In this document: positions 1 to 8,843 of the stretch, piece by piece
Layout of the letters: each line of letters begins with the position of its first letter
How positions within the stretch are numbered: the stretch's first letter is position 1
Assembly (NCBI RefSeq): GCF_900102915.1
Contig: NZ_FNGG01000002.1
Span: 461,097-525,096, forward strand
DNA from: Salinimicrobium catena
GTDB lineage: Bacteria > Bacteroidota > Bacteroidia > Flavobacteriales > Flavobacteriaceae
DNA length: 64,000 bases
Direction: 5' to 3'
Position numbers and translations under genes: made by a program
The notes under the pieces: generated by a model
Seen by the model: only the letters and a program-made list of their open reading frames with translations
What the model was told of the DNA's origin: nothing
The model's database searches: none

Positions 1-123
1 CAGATACAGGTATTGCTTAAAGGTGGAATTATCAATGAGTTCAAAGAACAGTTAAAGAATAAAGACGTGCATGCCGTAAAAGAAAACACGGTTACAGGCA
101 ATGAACGGAAACAGGTAAAATGA
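1..123 (+). CDS. 3' end of an unidentified gene (partial)
   Basis: The window opens inside this gene: an uninterrupted frame runs from base 1 to a TGA at 121-123 and gives the last 40 residues. The tail is hydrophilic, rich in Lys, Glu and Asn, and has no motif I recognise, so no function is offered. It is followed by a hairpin with a T-run that would end its transcript before the convergent metal transporter. Confidence 0.6.
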   Translation, partial: QIQVLLKGGIINEFKEQLKNKDVHAVKENTVTGNERKQVK

Positions 124-146
124 TTTGTAGCATAACTTGAAATTTT

Positions 147-173
147 AAGGCCGGAAAAGTTCCTGCCTTTTTG
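147..173. terminator. Hairpin terminator between convergent genes
   Basis: Stem AAGGCCGG / CCTGCCTT (one C-T mismatch) around a 7-base loop, followed by a T-run. It lies between the partial gene (+) and the CDF transporter (-). Confidence 0.6.
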
Positions 174-177
174 TTGA

Positions 178-1098
178 TCAAGCTCTTGAACTAAGGTCTG
201 TGGTTTGAATATAAACCTGCTTGATCTTGGGCTGTTGGTGCTTGATCTCAAGGCGCAGGCTTTCCATGGTGCGCTCTGCCTGTTCCAGGTTGAGTTCATC
301 AATCAAGTCTATCTCTAGAACGAGCAGAATATTATTTGGTCCAAAATGCATGGTCTGGGGCAGGTTCCAGTCTTTAATATTTATATTTTTTGACAGGATC
401 TTTTCAACCACCGATATGGTTTCGGGGGTAGCGCTTTCACCCAGTAACAAACCTTTGCTTTCGTGGGCCAGGAAGGTGGCGACTCCCAGCAGGAGCAAAC
501 CAATCAATACAGACGCGCCCCCGTCAATGTATGGATTTTGAAGCTGCTGTGAGAGAAAAACCCCTAAGAGGGCAATGGACAATCCGATCACAGCTGCTGT
601 GTCTTCAATGATCACTGCAAAAGTGGCCGCATCTTTACTCTTAATAATGTTCCTTATGAGATTTCGCTTGTTCTTTCGGGATTTATTGAAGGTCTTGAGC
701 GCCATATAGAGAGCAATGCCTTCAAACAGTATAGCTGCGGAAAGAACTCCGTAGTTCCAGGCAGGATCTTCAATTACATGCGGATCCTGAAGAGCATGAA
801 TACCCTCGTAAAGAGCGAAACCACCGCCCAGGGCGAAGATGAGTACACTTACCACGAAACTCCAGAAATAGACTTCTTTCCCGTACCCAAAAGGATGCAT
901 GTCATCGGGTTTTTGTTTAGATCTTTTTATTCCCAGGAGCAAGAGCAACCCGTTACCGGTATCAACGAGGGAATGAATGCCCTCAGCCATCATAGCAGAA
1001 CTGCCGGTGAAAGAGGCCGCGATGAATTTGCTCACGGCAATTAAAGTGTTTGCTCCAATAGCGCCGTAAATCGCAATTTTTGATCCTCCTGCTGCCAC
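178..1098 (-). CDS. Cation diffusion facilitator (CDF) metal transporter, ZnT9-like
   Basis: Inner-membrane exporter of divalent metals (Zn, Fe or Mn; substrate not readable from sequence), working by proton antiport. The 306 residues match the CDF layout: TM segments, a metal site in TM2 (H42-xxx-D46 in AEGIHSLVD), the HPFGYGKE turn typical of the ZnT9-like subgroup, a TM5 acidic pair E165-D166, and a cytoplasmic C-terminal domain. TM5 lacks the usual HxxxD pair, as far as I can align it. The frame is closed by a stop shortly upstream and has no ATG near the N-terminus, so the start is the GTG at 1098; the residues just after it (AAGGSKIAIYG) look like the usual family N-terminus. It stands alone, convergent with the partial gene at the window edge. 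Confidence 0.85.
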   Translation of the reverse strand: MAAGGSKIAIYGAIGANTLIAVSKFIAASFTGSSAMMAEGIHSLVDTGNGLLLLLGIKRSKQKPDDMHPFGYGKEVYFWSFVVSVLIFALGGGFALYEGIHALQDPHVIEDPAWNYGVLSAAILFEGIALYMALKTFNKSRKNKRNLIRNIIKSKDAATFAVIIEDTAAVIGLSIALLGVFLSQQLQNPYIDGGASVLIGLLLLGVATFLAHESKGLLLGESATPETISVVEKILSKNINIKDWNLPQTMHFGPNNILLVLEIDLIDELNLEQAERTMESLRLEIKHQQPKIKQVYIQTTDLSSRA

Positions 1099-1265
1099 AA
1101 ATATGCTTTTTTTAGAAAATTACAATATTATAAAGGAACAGCAGAGGCAGAAAAACGGGTTTTACAAAGATTTAATATATGAAAGGAGGGAGGAATGTGA
1201 TTTTAAAGTGATTATCAAGTTGCAAGTGCTTCAAATTTCTTAAATTAAGATATAAATTAAGTGCG

Positions 1266-1820
1266 ATGAATCTTACTAACATACAAATGCATAAAGGAAA
1301 CAGGGCAATCAAGATATTTTTCTTACCCGTGCTGCTGATGTTGCTGATCTCCTGCGGAAGTGGAAAGAAGTCAGCTTTTACCCAGATCAATGATTATCAA
1401 GAGTTAAGGGAAGCAGTTTATAACGGGGAATTTGAAATAGAGAACCAGTGGGCGTATCCGGTGAGTGGCAGCATGATAGACCTACTGAGTAATCCGAATT
1501 ATCTCAGGATGAAAAATGACAGTGTAGACCTGTTTCTGCCATATTTTGGAGTGCGGCATATGGGAGGTGATTATGGCGGCCGTGAAGGGGGAATAAAATA
1601 TAAAGGCGTGGCTGAAGATCTGGAGATAGATGAGGCTAATGATGAATCAAAAATAGAAATCACATTCGAAGCTGAAGAAGGCACCGAAAACTACAATTTC
1701 AGGATCACATTATTTCCAAATGGTAACGCGTCAACTCATGTAACAAGTTCCGAAAGAAATTCTATTTCTTATAGAGGAATCGTAAAAGGAAAATCAACAG
1801 GAACAGAAGAGGAACGGTAG
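1266..1820 (+). CDS. DUF4251 family lipoprotein
   Basis: A 184-residue protein with a lipoprotein signal (LLMLLISC, lipid Cys at residue 30) followed by a DUF4251 domain, recognised by the stretch around NQWAYPVSGSMIDLL, NPNYLRM and a Gly-rich GGDYGGREGG. The family is common in Bacteroidota and its function is unknown; it is expected to be anchored in the envelope facing the periplasm. A second ATG at 1287 would give a shorter n-region with the same lipobox, so the start is uncertain by seven codons. No operon partner: the next gene is convergent. Confidence 0.8.
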   Translation: MNLTNIQMHKGNRAIKIFFLPVLLMLLISCGSGKKSAFTQINDYQELREAVYNGEFEIENQWAYPVSGSMIDLLSNPNYLRMKNDSVDLFLPYFGVRHMGGDYGGREGGIKYKGVAEDLEIDEANDESKIEITFEAEEGTENYNFRITLFPNGNASTHVTSSERNSISYRGIVKGKSTGTEEER

Positions 1821-1826
1821 AAAGAT

Positions 1827-1868
1827 CATAATCTTCTTAATCATTTACATAATCTTCTTAATCATTTA
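1827..1868. repeat. Perfect 21-bp tandem duplication
   Basis: Two adjacent identical 21-bp copies, 1827-1847 and 1848-1868, each beginning CATAATCTTC. They sit just after the DUF4251 gene stop, in the intergenic space before exonuclease III. Confidence 0.95.
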
Positions 1869-1904
1869 AAGGTGGAGTGAAAAGGTTATTCTTTCCATTA
1901 CTTC

Positions 1905-1937
<33 letters not shown>

Positions 1938-1993
1938 TGCAATAGATATATTTATGAGAAGAGGGCTGTCACTACATAAATACTTCCAATGCC

Positions 1994-2773
1994 TTACTTC
2001 TTATGATCTAATTCTATCCAAACCGGTGCATGATCACTGGTCTTTTCCCAGCCACGTACATCTGCTGAAACGCCAGCTTTCTTTAATAGTTTATCAAGTC
2101 CGGGGCTTAAAAGGAAATGATCGATACGTAGGCCTGCATTGCGAACAAAAGCATTCCTGAAATAATCCCAGAAAGTATAAATGGTTTCCATTGGATGAAG
2201 TTTTCGAATGGCATCTGTCCATCCACTTTTTAGGAGCTCGCTATACACAGCTCGTACTTCAGGCCTGAATAATGCATCGTCTACCCAGCGTTCGGGTTTA
2301 AAGACGTCATTTTCGGTTGGAATAATATTGAAATCCCCGGTAAGCACCACAGGATCTTTGGATTCAAGCAATTCCGCGGCCCTTTTTTTCAATCTTTCCA
2401 GCCAAAGCATCTTATAATCGAATTTTGGCCCCGGCGCCGGATTGCCATTCGGCAGGTACAGACAACAAATATGCAGTCCGTTTACCCTGGCTTCGATATA
2501 GCGGCTTTGTTCATCTTCAGGATCACCTGGTAAAACGCGCCTTAGTTCCTCAATATGAAGGTCTTTTGCCAGGATAGCCACTCCGTTCCATCTTTTCTGG
2601 CCGTGCCATATGGCGTTATATCCGGCCTCTGTAATGGCTTTTTCGGGTATCTTTTCCATTGGGGCTTTCAACTCCTGCAGACAGACAACATCTGGAGCTT
2701 CTTCTTTTAGCCACTTCAGCAGTACCGGCAATCGGGCGTTTATTCCATTTACATTGTATGTAGCTATTTTCAT
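1994..2773 (-). CDS. xth: Exodeoxyribonuclease III
   Basis: Mg-dependent AP endonuclease and 3'-5' exonuclease of base excision repair. The 259-residue chain carries the exonuclease-endonuclease-phosphatase family marks in order: the ATYNVNGINAR start, LQELK with the metal-binding Glu, the GDFNI catalytic Asp/Asn pair, and the C-terminal SDHAPVWIE with catalytic Asp/His. An ATG three codons upstream (2782) is possible, but the family normally begins MKIATYN, so 2773 is preferred. Length fits XthA-type enzymes (about 255-270). It is monocistronic as far as spacing shows. Confidence 0.93.
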   Translation of the reverse strand: MKIATYNVNGINARLPVLLKWLKEEAPDVVCLQELKAPMEKIPEKAITEAGYNAIWHGQKRWNGVAILAKDLHIEELRRVLPGDPEDEQSRYIEARVNGLHICCLYLPNGNPAPGPKFDYKMLWLERLKKRAAELLESKDPVVLTGDFNIIPTENDVFKPERWVDDALFRPEVRAVYSELLKSGWTDAIRKLHPMETIYTFWDYFRNAFVRNAGLRIDHFLLSPGLDKLLKKAGVSADVRGWEKTSDHAPVWIELDHKK

Positions 2774-2853
2774 ATATTTCACATATTATCTTCAGTAAAA
2801 AATACTAAAAATTCAATAACTTCTTGTACAGTTACTATTCCTAATCAACCTAA

Positions 2854-3327
2854 TTACCCTTTTTCGAGTATCTCTCTAATGATCTTCAAGTGATGTTCTG
2901 TATGGATCTCCAGAAATTTCTTGGTTTGGTTCCTGTCAAGGTGCTTAAAATAGGGATGTTCAAAATGTGCTTTTCCCGGAAAGGAATTTATCAGACTAAC
3001 ATTCTGTTTGGCCTTTGACCACTCCCCTTTCAGATGCTCTAGAGTGATATCTTCAGGAGGAAGAACTGCCTTGGGAGAACGTGCCCTTCCCCGCGGAATT
3101 TTTCTGGTAAGAAATATGACCACTTTCCAAAAACTGAATTCTTTTTTAAAATTGCCTGGATCTGATGACTCCAGGCTGGAGATGATATTGTTGATAACCT
3201 TAAGGCTGTGCGACAGATGCCACTCTACAGGAGCACTTGAAACAGAAGAATTCTTTATATCTTTTTCTGAAATATACTCTTTCATTTCATTGAGTTGCGC
3301 CTGTATTAAATCCAAGTTGAGAGCCAT
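2854..3327 (-). CDS. DUF1569 / DinB-superfamily protein
   Basis: A 157-residue helical protein of the DUF1569 branch of DinB-like four-helix proteins. Visible marks are the conserved histidines in PVEWHLSHSL, the RGRARSPKAVLPP stretch, AHFEHPYFKHL, and the C-terminal TEHHLKII. In the superfamily such His residues bind a metal; members are often thiol-dependent transferases, but no substrate can be read here. It lies downstream of the EF-G-like gene pair on the same strand, separated by a hairpin terminator. Confidence 0.75.
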   Translation of the reverse strand: MALNLDLIQAQLNEMKEYISEKDIKNSSVSSAPVEWHLSHSLKVINNIISSLESSDPGNFKKEFSFWKVVIFLTRKIPRGRARSPKAVLPPEDITLEHLKGEWSKAKQNVSLINSFPGKAHFEHPYFKHLDRNQTKKFLEIHTEHHLKIIREILEKG

Positions 3328-3351
3328 GTCTTAGTATTTTGAAGGAAGTTA

Positions 3352-3397
3352 TAGAAAATAAATAACCCAGGACATTGGTAAACAGAATGTCCCGGGT
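3352..3397 (-). terminator. Hairpin terminator after the 132-residue gene
   Basis: A 12-bp stem with one mismatch (3365-3376 with 3386-3397) and a 9-base loop. Read on the minus strand it is followed by a T-rich run, so it would end the EF-G-like transcript. Confidence 0.55.
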
Positions 3398-3432
3398 CAT
3401 AAACCTCTATTTAAGGGTTTTTTATTTGGTTT

Positions 3433-3831
3433 TCAGCTCGTTAATGCCGATTCTCTTTCCATCAGTGCTTTGAGAATTCCTTCGGAAAGATCTTCCATAA
3501 ATTCCCGGATTTCTTCTATGAATTCTGGTTCTCTCTCCTTGCGGTTAACCGTTAGATGGATCACTACCTTCTTTTCTTTTGGGGGAAATCCTGTGGTGAC
3601 CGTCCAGGCAAGGGCATTTGGACATTCTTTTAAGGCGAAACGAACTCCTCCCGAAATACTTTGATGCATCAAGGTAAACTCTCCCCATATCCCTCCTATT
3701 TGCACTCGGTCCTTTTCAACTTTTTGAAGAGGGAAAAGGTCACTACTGTAGGTATCCAAATTTTCCAGGGAAAGACATTCTTGAAGTTTTACTTCGGAAG
3801 TCTGGAGATCAACTATTTTGAAAAATTCCAT
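3433..3831 (-). CDS. Conserved hypothetical protein, downstream partner of the EF-G-like gene
   Basis: A 132-residue soluble protein with no signal peptide or membrane segment. I do not recognise a domain. It looks like a mixed alpha/beta fold with an acidic amphipathic helix near the C-terminus (FIEEIREFMEDL). It begins 9 bases after the stop of the EF-G-like gene, on the same strand and before a terminator hairpin, so the two are almost certainly cotranscribed. Its function may be tied to that GTPase, but this rests on context only. Confidence 0.7.
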   Translation of the reverse strand: MEFFKIVDLQTSEVKLQECLSLENLDTYSSDLFPLQKVEKDRVQIGGIWGEFTLMHQSISGGVRFALKECPNALAWTVTTGFPPKEKKVVIHLTVNRKEREPEFIEEIREFMEDLSEGILKALMERESALTS

Positions 3832-3840
3832 TTGTTATTT

Positions 3841-5958
3841 TTATTTTACGAGTTCCTTTTTGTTTACCAGTTCGTTCTGAATGTTCGGTGGAACAGCCTG
3901 GTAACCATTGAACTGAGTTTTAAAGGTAGCTCTACCCTTTGTTTGTGACCTCAGGTCTGTCGAGAAACCGTACAATGCAGCTTCGGGAGCAATGCATTTC
4001 AGGATCTGATGATGATCTGAACTTTCAATTCCCTGGATTATTGCCCGCCTTGTCTGCAGTTCGGTCATCACATTTCCTACCATATCCTCAGGCACTTTTA
4101 CGGTGAGGTTAAGAGTAGGTTCCAGCAATTTAGGATTGGCGTTTAAAAATGCCTCTTTAAAGGCATGTGCTCCTGCTATTTTGAAGGAAATGTCGTTTGA
4201 ATCCACAGAGTGCATCTTTCCGTCATACACCATTACCCGTACATCACGAATGTATGAACCCGTTAAAGGTCCTTCTTCCATTACTTCTAATATTCCTTTC
4301 ATAATTGAAGGCAAATACCTCTGGTCTATCACCCCTCCTACTATACAATTATAGAAGACGAGCTTTCCGCCCCATGGCAGATCTACCTCCTCTTTTCCAC
4401 GGATATTAAAACCTTCCGGCTCTGGCATTCCTTCTTTCCAGGGTTCGATCTTTAAATGAACTTCGGCAAACTGGCCAGAGCCACCTGACTGTTTCTTATG
4501 GCGGTAATTGGAAGCAGCCGCACGTTGAATGGTCTCCCTGAAGGAGATCTTTGGTCTTTCAAAACGGGCATCGACCCCATAAATATTCTTTAGCAGCCAG
4601 TCAATTGTGTTAAGGTGTAGCTCTCCCTGGCAGGCAAGGATCATCTGTCTGGATTCATTCGAGAAAGTTATTTCTACAGTAGGGTCCTGGCTCCTGATCT
4701 TCTTTAAAGCGTCACTGAGTTTCTCTTCATCCTTTGAATTTTCGGCAAAAACAGCCCGCCTGATCCTGGTTTGTGGATATTGTATAGGTTTTACGGTCAA
4801 TTGTGAATCCTGGGAACTCAGGGTATCATTGGTTTCGGTATATTTCAACTTCAATGTTGCTCCAATATCGCCCACTGTAAGCTTCTGTACCGGGTTTCTT
4901 TCTTTCCCGTCCATAATGAACAACTGGTTCAAAACTTCCATTTCTCCATTTCTTTGATTTACCAGTTTGTCATTCACTTTTACTTCTCCACTTTTTACTT
5001 TAAAGAAGGTGATCTGTCCGAGATTTGGTTGATGGACAGTCTTAAATACGAAAAGTACCGGAGTTTTATCCTTCTCTGGAATGATCTCTTTACCTTCTAC
5101 ACTTTGTTCAGATTTAAGGTCGCCAGCTGAAGGAGCGACATTATCAATGAAGCCCATTAATCTTCCGCTTCCCATATCATTGAGCGCAGACATGCAGAAG
5201 ACCGGGAAAAGGTCGTAATTTAGCATTCCGGCTTTGATGCCTTTTCTCATTTCATCTTCACTCAATGTTCCTTTCTCGAAGAACAATTCCATTAGTTCCT
5301 CATCATTTTCGGCGGCTTTTTCAACTAATTCATTGTGAAGTACATTCGCCGTTTCTTTTTGGTCATCAGGAATGGATAACTTTTGCGGCTTCCCACCTTC
5401 CGAAGAAAATTTGTACATCTTCATTTTTAGTACATCTATAATGCATTGGGCACCATCTACGATCAACGGATACTGGATCTTGACGGCATTGTTCCCTACC
5501 AAAGATGTAATGCTCTTGAAACTGTTCTCGAAGTTCAGCCCCGGATGATCTATCTGGTTAATTACAAATACAGTGGGTTTGTGATACTTATTGATATAGT
5601 TCCAGATGATCTCTGTTCCCACCTCCACTCCATATTGGCCGTTCAAGACCGTCACGATGGTGTCTGCAACCCGTATTGAAGAAATGATCTCACCAATGTA
5701 GTCATCCAGACCCGGAGTGTCTATGATATTGATCTTGTAATTTCGCCATTCTGTATGCAGGGGCGTCGCAAAGACAGAATTTCCTTTTTCATGTTCAATT
5801 TCATGATAGTCTGCAACTGTATTCTTTCCTTCAACGGTACCGCGTCTGTTGATCAAACCTGCTTCGAACAACATCGTTTCTGCAAGGGTGGTCTTACCGC
5901 TGTTGTGGGCGCCAACAAAGACCACGTTCTTGATGTGCTTATCATCGTAAATTTTCAT
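3841..5958 (-). CDS. Elongation factor G-like GTPase (EF-G paralogue)
   Basis: A translation-factor-type GTPase with the full EF-G domain order: G domain (P-loop GAHNSGKTT at about 16-24, DTPG at 80-83, NQID at the G4 position), domain II, and the C-terminal domains III-V. The 705-residue length fits. It differs from ribosomal EF-G: DTPG is followed by Leu instead of the catalytic His of DTPGH, and G4 is NQID instead of NKxD. These mark the EF-G-like subfamily, whose role is unclear and which need not drive translocation. The ATG at 5958 is preferred over one eight codons upstream because the family starts directly with the strand before the P-loop. It heads a two-gene unit with the 132-residue protein. 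Confidence 0.85.
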   Translation of the reverse strand: MKIYDDKHIKNVVFVGAHNSGKTTLAETMLFEAGLINRRGTVEGKNTVADYHEIEHEKGNSVFATPLHTEWRNYKINIIDTPGLDDYIGEIISSIRVADTIVTVLNGQYGVEVGTEIIWNYINKYHKPTVFVINQIDHPGLNFENSFKSITSLVGNNAVKIQYPLIVDGAQCIIDVLKMKMYKFSSEGGKPQKLSIPDDQKETANVLHNELVEKAAENDEELMELFFEKGTLSEDEMRKGIKAGMLNYDLFPVFCMSALNDMGSGRLMGFIDNVAPSAGDLKSEQSVEGKEIIPEKDKTPVLFVFKTVHQPNLGQITFFKVKSGEVKVNDKLVNQRNGEMEVLNQLFIMDGKERNPVQKLTVGDIGATLKLKYTETNDTLSSQDSQLTVKPIQYPQTRIRRAVFAENSKDEEKLSDALKKIRSQDPTVEITFSNESRQMILACQGELHLNTIDWLLKNIYGVDARFERPKISFRETIQRAAASNYRHKKQSGGSGQFAEVHLKIEPWKEGMPEPEGFNIRGKEEVDLPWGGKLVFYNCIVGGVIDQRYLPSIMKGILEVMEEGPLTGSYIRDVRVMVYDGKMHSVDSNDISFKIAGAHAFKEAFLNANPKLLEPTLNLTVKVPEDMVGNVMTELQTRRAIIQGIESSDHHQILKCIAPEAALYGFSTDLRSQTKGRATFKTQFNGYQAVPPNIQNELVNKKELVK

Positions 5959-6267
5959 TGCTTTGGAATTTAGGTGGAACAAGAATGGATTGGAATGAAC
6001 CGATCGAAAAGAAGAATGGAAGTCTGGAAAGAATTTGCATTTTTCAATCGGCTTTAGTGACTCTTAAATTTAGTGATTACCAGCAATTAAATTATTAAAT
6101 TATTACGGTAAATTTTAGCATTTTTGGATCTTTAGCAGCTAAAACTGATCAATGTCATGAAATTTTGCGGTAATCTTGTCGTTCTCTTATTTCATGCTCT
6201 TTGAAGCGACATACATTTGTAACAATTAAGGAGGATTGAAGTCTTATATAAAAAATAAAGAGATCAA
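5959..6267. other. Intergenic region between divergent genes
   Basis: AT-rich 309-base gap between the EF-G-like gene (-) and the M61 peptidase gene (+). It holds one convincing -7 element for the peptidase (listed separately). I see no small gene, hairpin or repeat in it, and no clear promoter for the minus-strand gene. Confidence 0.6.
6212..6219 (+). promoter_or_regulatory. Candidate -7 promoter element for the M61 peptidase
   Basis: TACATTTG matches the Bacteroidota -7 consensus TAnnTTTG exactly, 48 bases before the ATG. No good TTG lies at the expected -33 spacing, so confidence is moderate. Confidence 0.4.
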
Positions 6268-8139
6268 ATGAAGAAAGTACTTTATGCCCTGGCCCTTTCG
6301 GTCAGCCTTTATGCCTGTAAAACCACACAAAACACCGCAACCGGCGAACAACCCATAATCACGGAAATCGACCTGGTAAACGTGCAGGATGACCGGGTTA
6401 TGGTCACCATAGATCCTTCGGAATTCACCTCAGACTCCACAGTGTTCTATATCCCCAAAACTGTTCCGGGAACGTACAGCACCTCCAATTACGGGAAGTA
6501 TTCCGAAGATCTTAAAGCCTATGACTACAAAGGCCGGGAACTTGAAGTGATCAAAAGGGACAAGAATAGCTGGAGCATTCCAAACTCTAAAAAACTGGAT
6601 AAGATCACTTACTGGACCAATGATACTTTTGATGTGCCCGGCGAGGGCGGCATCTATTCCATGGCGGGTACAAATATCCTTAAAGGACAAAATTTCCTGC
6701 TTAACCTCCATGGGTTCGTGGGATATTTTGAAGGAATGAAAGAAAAGGCATACCGCCTGGAGGTCAAGCGTCCTGCAGATCTTATCGCGGGAAGCGCCTT
6801 GAATATAGCTCAAAGCATTCCTTCGGAAGCAGGGAATTACGTGACAGATGTTTATTCCCTGAACCGTTATTTTGAGGTAATGGATAATCCTATCATGTAT
6901 GCCGAACCCGACACGGCAAGTTTCAAGGTACAGGATATGGAAGTACTTTTGGACGTATATTCTCCAAGCGGTAAATTTTCGGCACAGGATATCAAGCCTG
7001 CTATGGAAAGGATGATCTCTGCTCAAAAAAGGTTTTTGGGTGATGTAGATGATACTCAGAAGTATGCCATTCTTTTGTATTTATCAGCTTCCCCGGGTGA
7101 AGGTGACGCGGGAAATTTTGGTGCGTTAGAGCATCATAGCTCCACAGTGGTAGTTCTTCCTGAAATGATGAGTGCAGAGGAACTCGAGAAGAACATGATC
7201 GATATAGTTTCCCATGAATTTTTCCACATTGTTACTCCGCTGGGAGTACATTCAAACGAGATCCATTACTTTGATTATAATGATCCAAAGATGTCAAAAC
7301 ATTTGTGGATGTATGAAGGTGTGACGGAATATTTCGCGAATCTTTTCCAGGTGAACCAGGGGTTGATCCAGCCTGAAGATTTTTATCGCAGAATGTATGA
7401 AAAGATCACCACAGCCAGAAATTTTGATGATACCATGCCTTTTACCGAAATGAGTGAAAACATTCTTGAGGAAGGCTATAAGGAAAGCTATTACAATGTG
7501 TATCAAAAAGGTGCTTTAATAGGAATGGCTTTGGATATTCGCCTTAGAGAGCTAAGCGACGGCAGGATGGGCATCCTGGACCTCATGAAAAAACTTACTG
7601 AGAAATATGGGAAAGACAGGCCGTTTGAGGATGATAAGTTGATCCCAACCATAGTGGAGATGACCTATCCGCAGATCAGAGAGTTCTTTGATAAGTATGT
7701 AAGCGGTCCTACCCCTATTCCTTATGAACAATTTTTTCAGAAAGTTGGACTTCATTTTGAAGAGGCGCAGGTGCCGGTAGGATTCTTTTTAAAAGATCAG
7801 GCTTCCCCGTACATTACTCTTGATCAAAACGGGAATATCTTTATGAGAAATGACATTGAACTCAACTCATTTCATAAGGAGCTTGGGCTTCAAAAAGGAG
7901 ATCAAATAAAGAGCATCAACGGCACGCAGTACAGCCGCGAGAACATCTATGATCTTATCACCATCTCTATGCAGTGGAAAGAAGGAGAAGATATCAGCAT
8001 GGTAGTAGAAAGAGACGGGGAAGAGAGCACTCTGGAAGCCAAGATTTCTGAGCCTACCGCTCCTGGTATGCGTTTAACAGAAATTCCGGGTGCCAGTGAT
8101 GAGCAGATAGAACTGAGACATGCCTGGTTAAAGGGTTAA
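6268..8139 (+). CDS. M61 family metallopeptidase with PDZ domain, lipoprotein
   Basis: A 623-residue zinc aminopeptidase-like protein of family M61 (glycyl aminopeptidase type). It has a lipoprotein signal with lipid Cys at about residue 17, a beta-rich N-terminal domain, then a gluzincin catalytic domain with HEFFH at 316-320 and the third zinc ligand Glu350 in WMYEGVTEYF. A PDZ-like domain occupies the last 110 residues (GLQKGDQIKSINGTQ). It probably acts on peptides in the periplasm while bound to a membrane. Length and domain order are normal for the family. A strong hairpin terminator follows the stop. Confidence 0.9.
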   Translation: MKKVLYALALSVSLYACKTTQNTATGEQPIITEIDLVNVQDDRVMVTIDPSEFTSDSTVFYIPKTVPGTYSTSNYGKYSEDLKAYDYKGRELEVIKRDKNSWSIPNSKKLDKITYWTNDTFDVPGEGGIYSMAGTNILKGQNFLLNLHGFVGYFEGMKEKAYRLEVKRPADLIAGSALNIAQSIPSEAGNYVTDVYSLNRYFEVMDNPIMYAEPDTASFKVQDMEVLLDVYSPSGKFSAQDIKPAMERMISAQKRFLGDVDDTQKYAILLYLSASPGEGDAGNFGALEHHSSTVVVLPEMMSAEELEKNMIDIVSHEFFHIVTPLGVHSNEIHYFDYNDPKMSKHLWMYEGVTEYFANLFQVNQGLIQPEDFYRRMYEKITTARNFDDTMPFTEMSENILEEGYKESYYNVYQKGALIGMALDIRLRELSDGRMGILDLMKKLTEKYGKDRPFEDDKLIPTIVEMTYPQIREFFDKYVSGPTPIPYEQFFQKVGLHFEEAQVPVGFFLKDQASPYITLDQNGNIFMRNDIELNSFHKELGLQKGDQIKSINGTQYSRENIYDLITISMQWKEGEDISMVVERDGEESTLEAKISEPTAPGMRLTEIPGASDEQIELRHAWLKG

Positions 8140-8160
8140 GGAACCAGCAAAAAGGAAATA

Positions 8161-8190
8161 AAAAAGCGGCCGTATCTGGCCGCTTTTTTT
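8161..8190. terminator. Bidirectional terminator, M61 peptidase / cold-shock protein
   Basis: Perfect 11-bp stem AAAAAGCGGCC (8161-8171) with GGCCGCTTTTT (8178-8188) and a 6-base loop. A-run on one side and T-run on the other let it serve both convergent genes. Confidence 0.85.
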
Positions 8191-8213
8191 ATGCTGAAAT
8201 TATCAGTTTCAAT

Positions 8214-8657
8214 TTAGATCTTAGAGACCCTAATGGCATTCATGCCTCGTGGTCCTCGCTCCAGTTCGAAGCTTACCAGGTCATTTTCTGTGATCTCATC
8301 CAGAAGTCCGGTGACGTGAACGAAATATTTTTCCCCGGTCTTATTGTCGATGATGAACCCAAAGCCTTTGCTGTGGTCAAAAAAGGATACCTTTCCTTCA
8401 TTTCTGAAATCAGGTTCTTCTTCAGATTCCTCTTTCTTGGGAACACCTATCTCAATATCTTCAGGATCTACTTCTACCTTTTTGGAAGGATCTGGAGGCG
8501 TATCGGTAAGATTTCCGAATTCATCTACATACACAAATTCCGGAGTGGACTCCCCTCCTGCTTTGCGCTCTTCTTTCTTCTTTTTCTTTTCCTCCCGCTT
8601 CTTCTGTTTCTTCTTTTCCTTTTCAGATTTGTTGTAAGATTGCTGTGATTTGGCCAT
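8214..8657 (-). CDS. Cold-shock-domain protein with charged N-terminal extension
   Basis: A 147-residue protein whose last 60 residues are a cold-shock domain (GKVSFFDHSKGFGFI with RNP1, KYFVHVTG with RNP2), a single-stranded RNA/DNA-binding fold. The first 35 residues are nearly all Lys, Glu and Arg, and the middle (to about 85) is acidic and Pro-rich, so the front half is probably disordered. This extended form is common in Flavobacteriia and distinct from the 70-residue CspA type. It may act as an RNA chaperone. Convergent with the M61 peptidase, sharing its terminator. Confidence 0.88.
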   Translation of the reverse strand: MAKSQQSYNKSEKEKKKQKKREEKKKKKEERKAGGESTPEFVYVDEFGNLTDTPPDPSKKVEVDPEDIEIGVPKKEESEEEPDFRNEGKVSFFDHSKGFGFIIDNKTGEKYFVHVTGLLDEITENDLVSFELERGPRGMNAIRVSKI

Positions 8658-8843
8658 TGAAATTAATTCGTAGTTAAAATGTTATAAGTTTTGCTCAACT
8701 ACTAAATACATGATTGGAAAAGGGAGAGAATTTGCCGAAAAATTTATTCAGTAACTGTTGTTTATGCAAAGTTAGGTTTTCTTTTTCAGGAAAAAGAAAT
8801 ACCGGGCTTAAATAATGTCATTGTTTCTGTTTAAGTTAATGAT

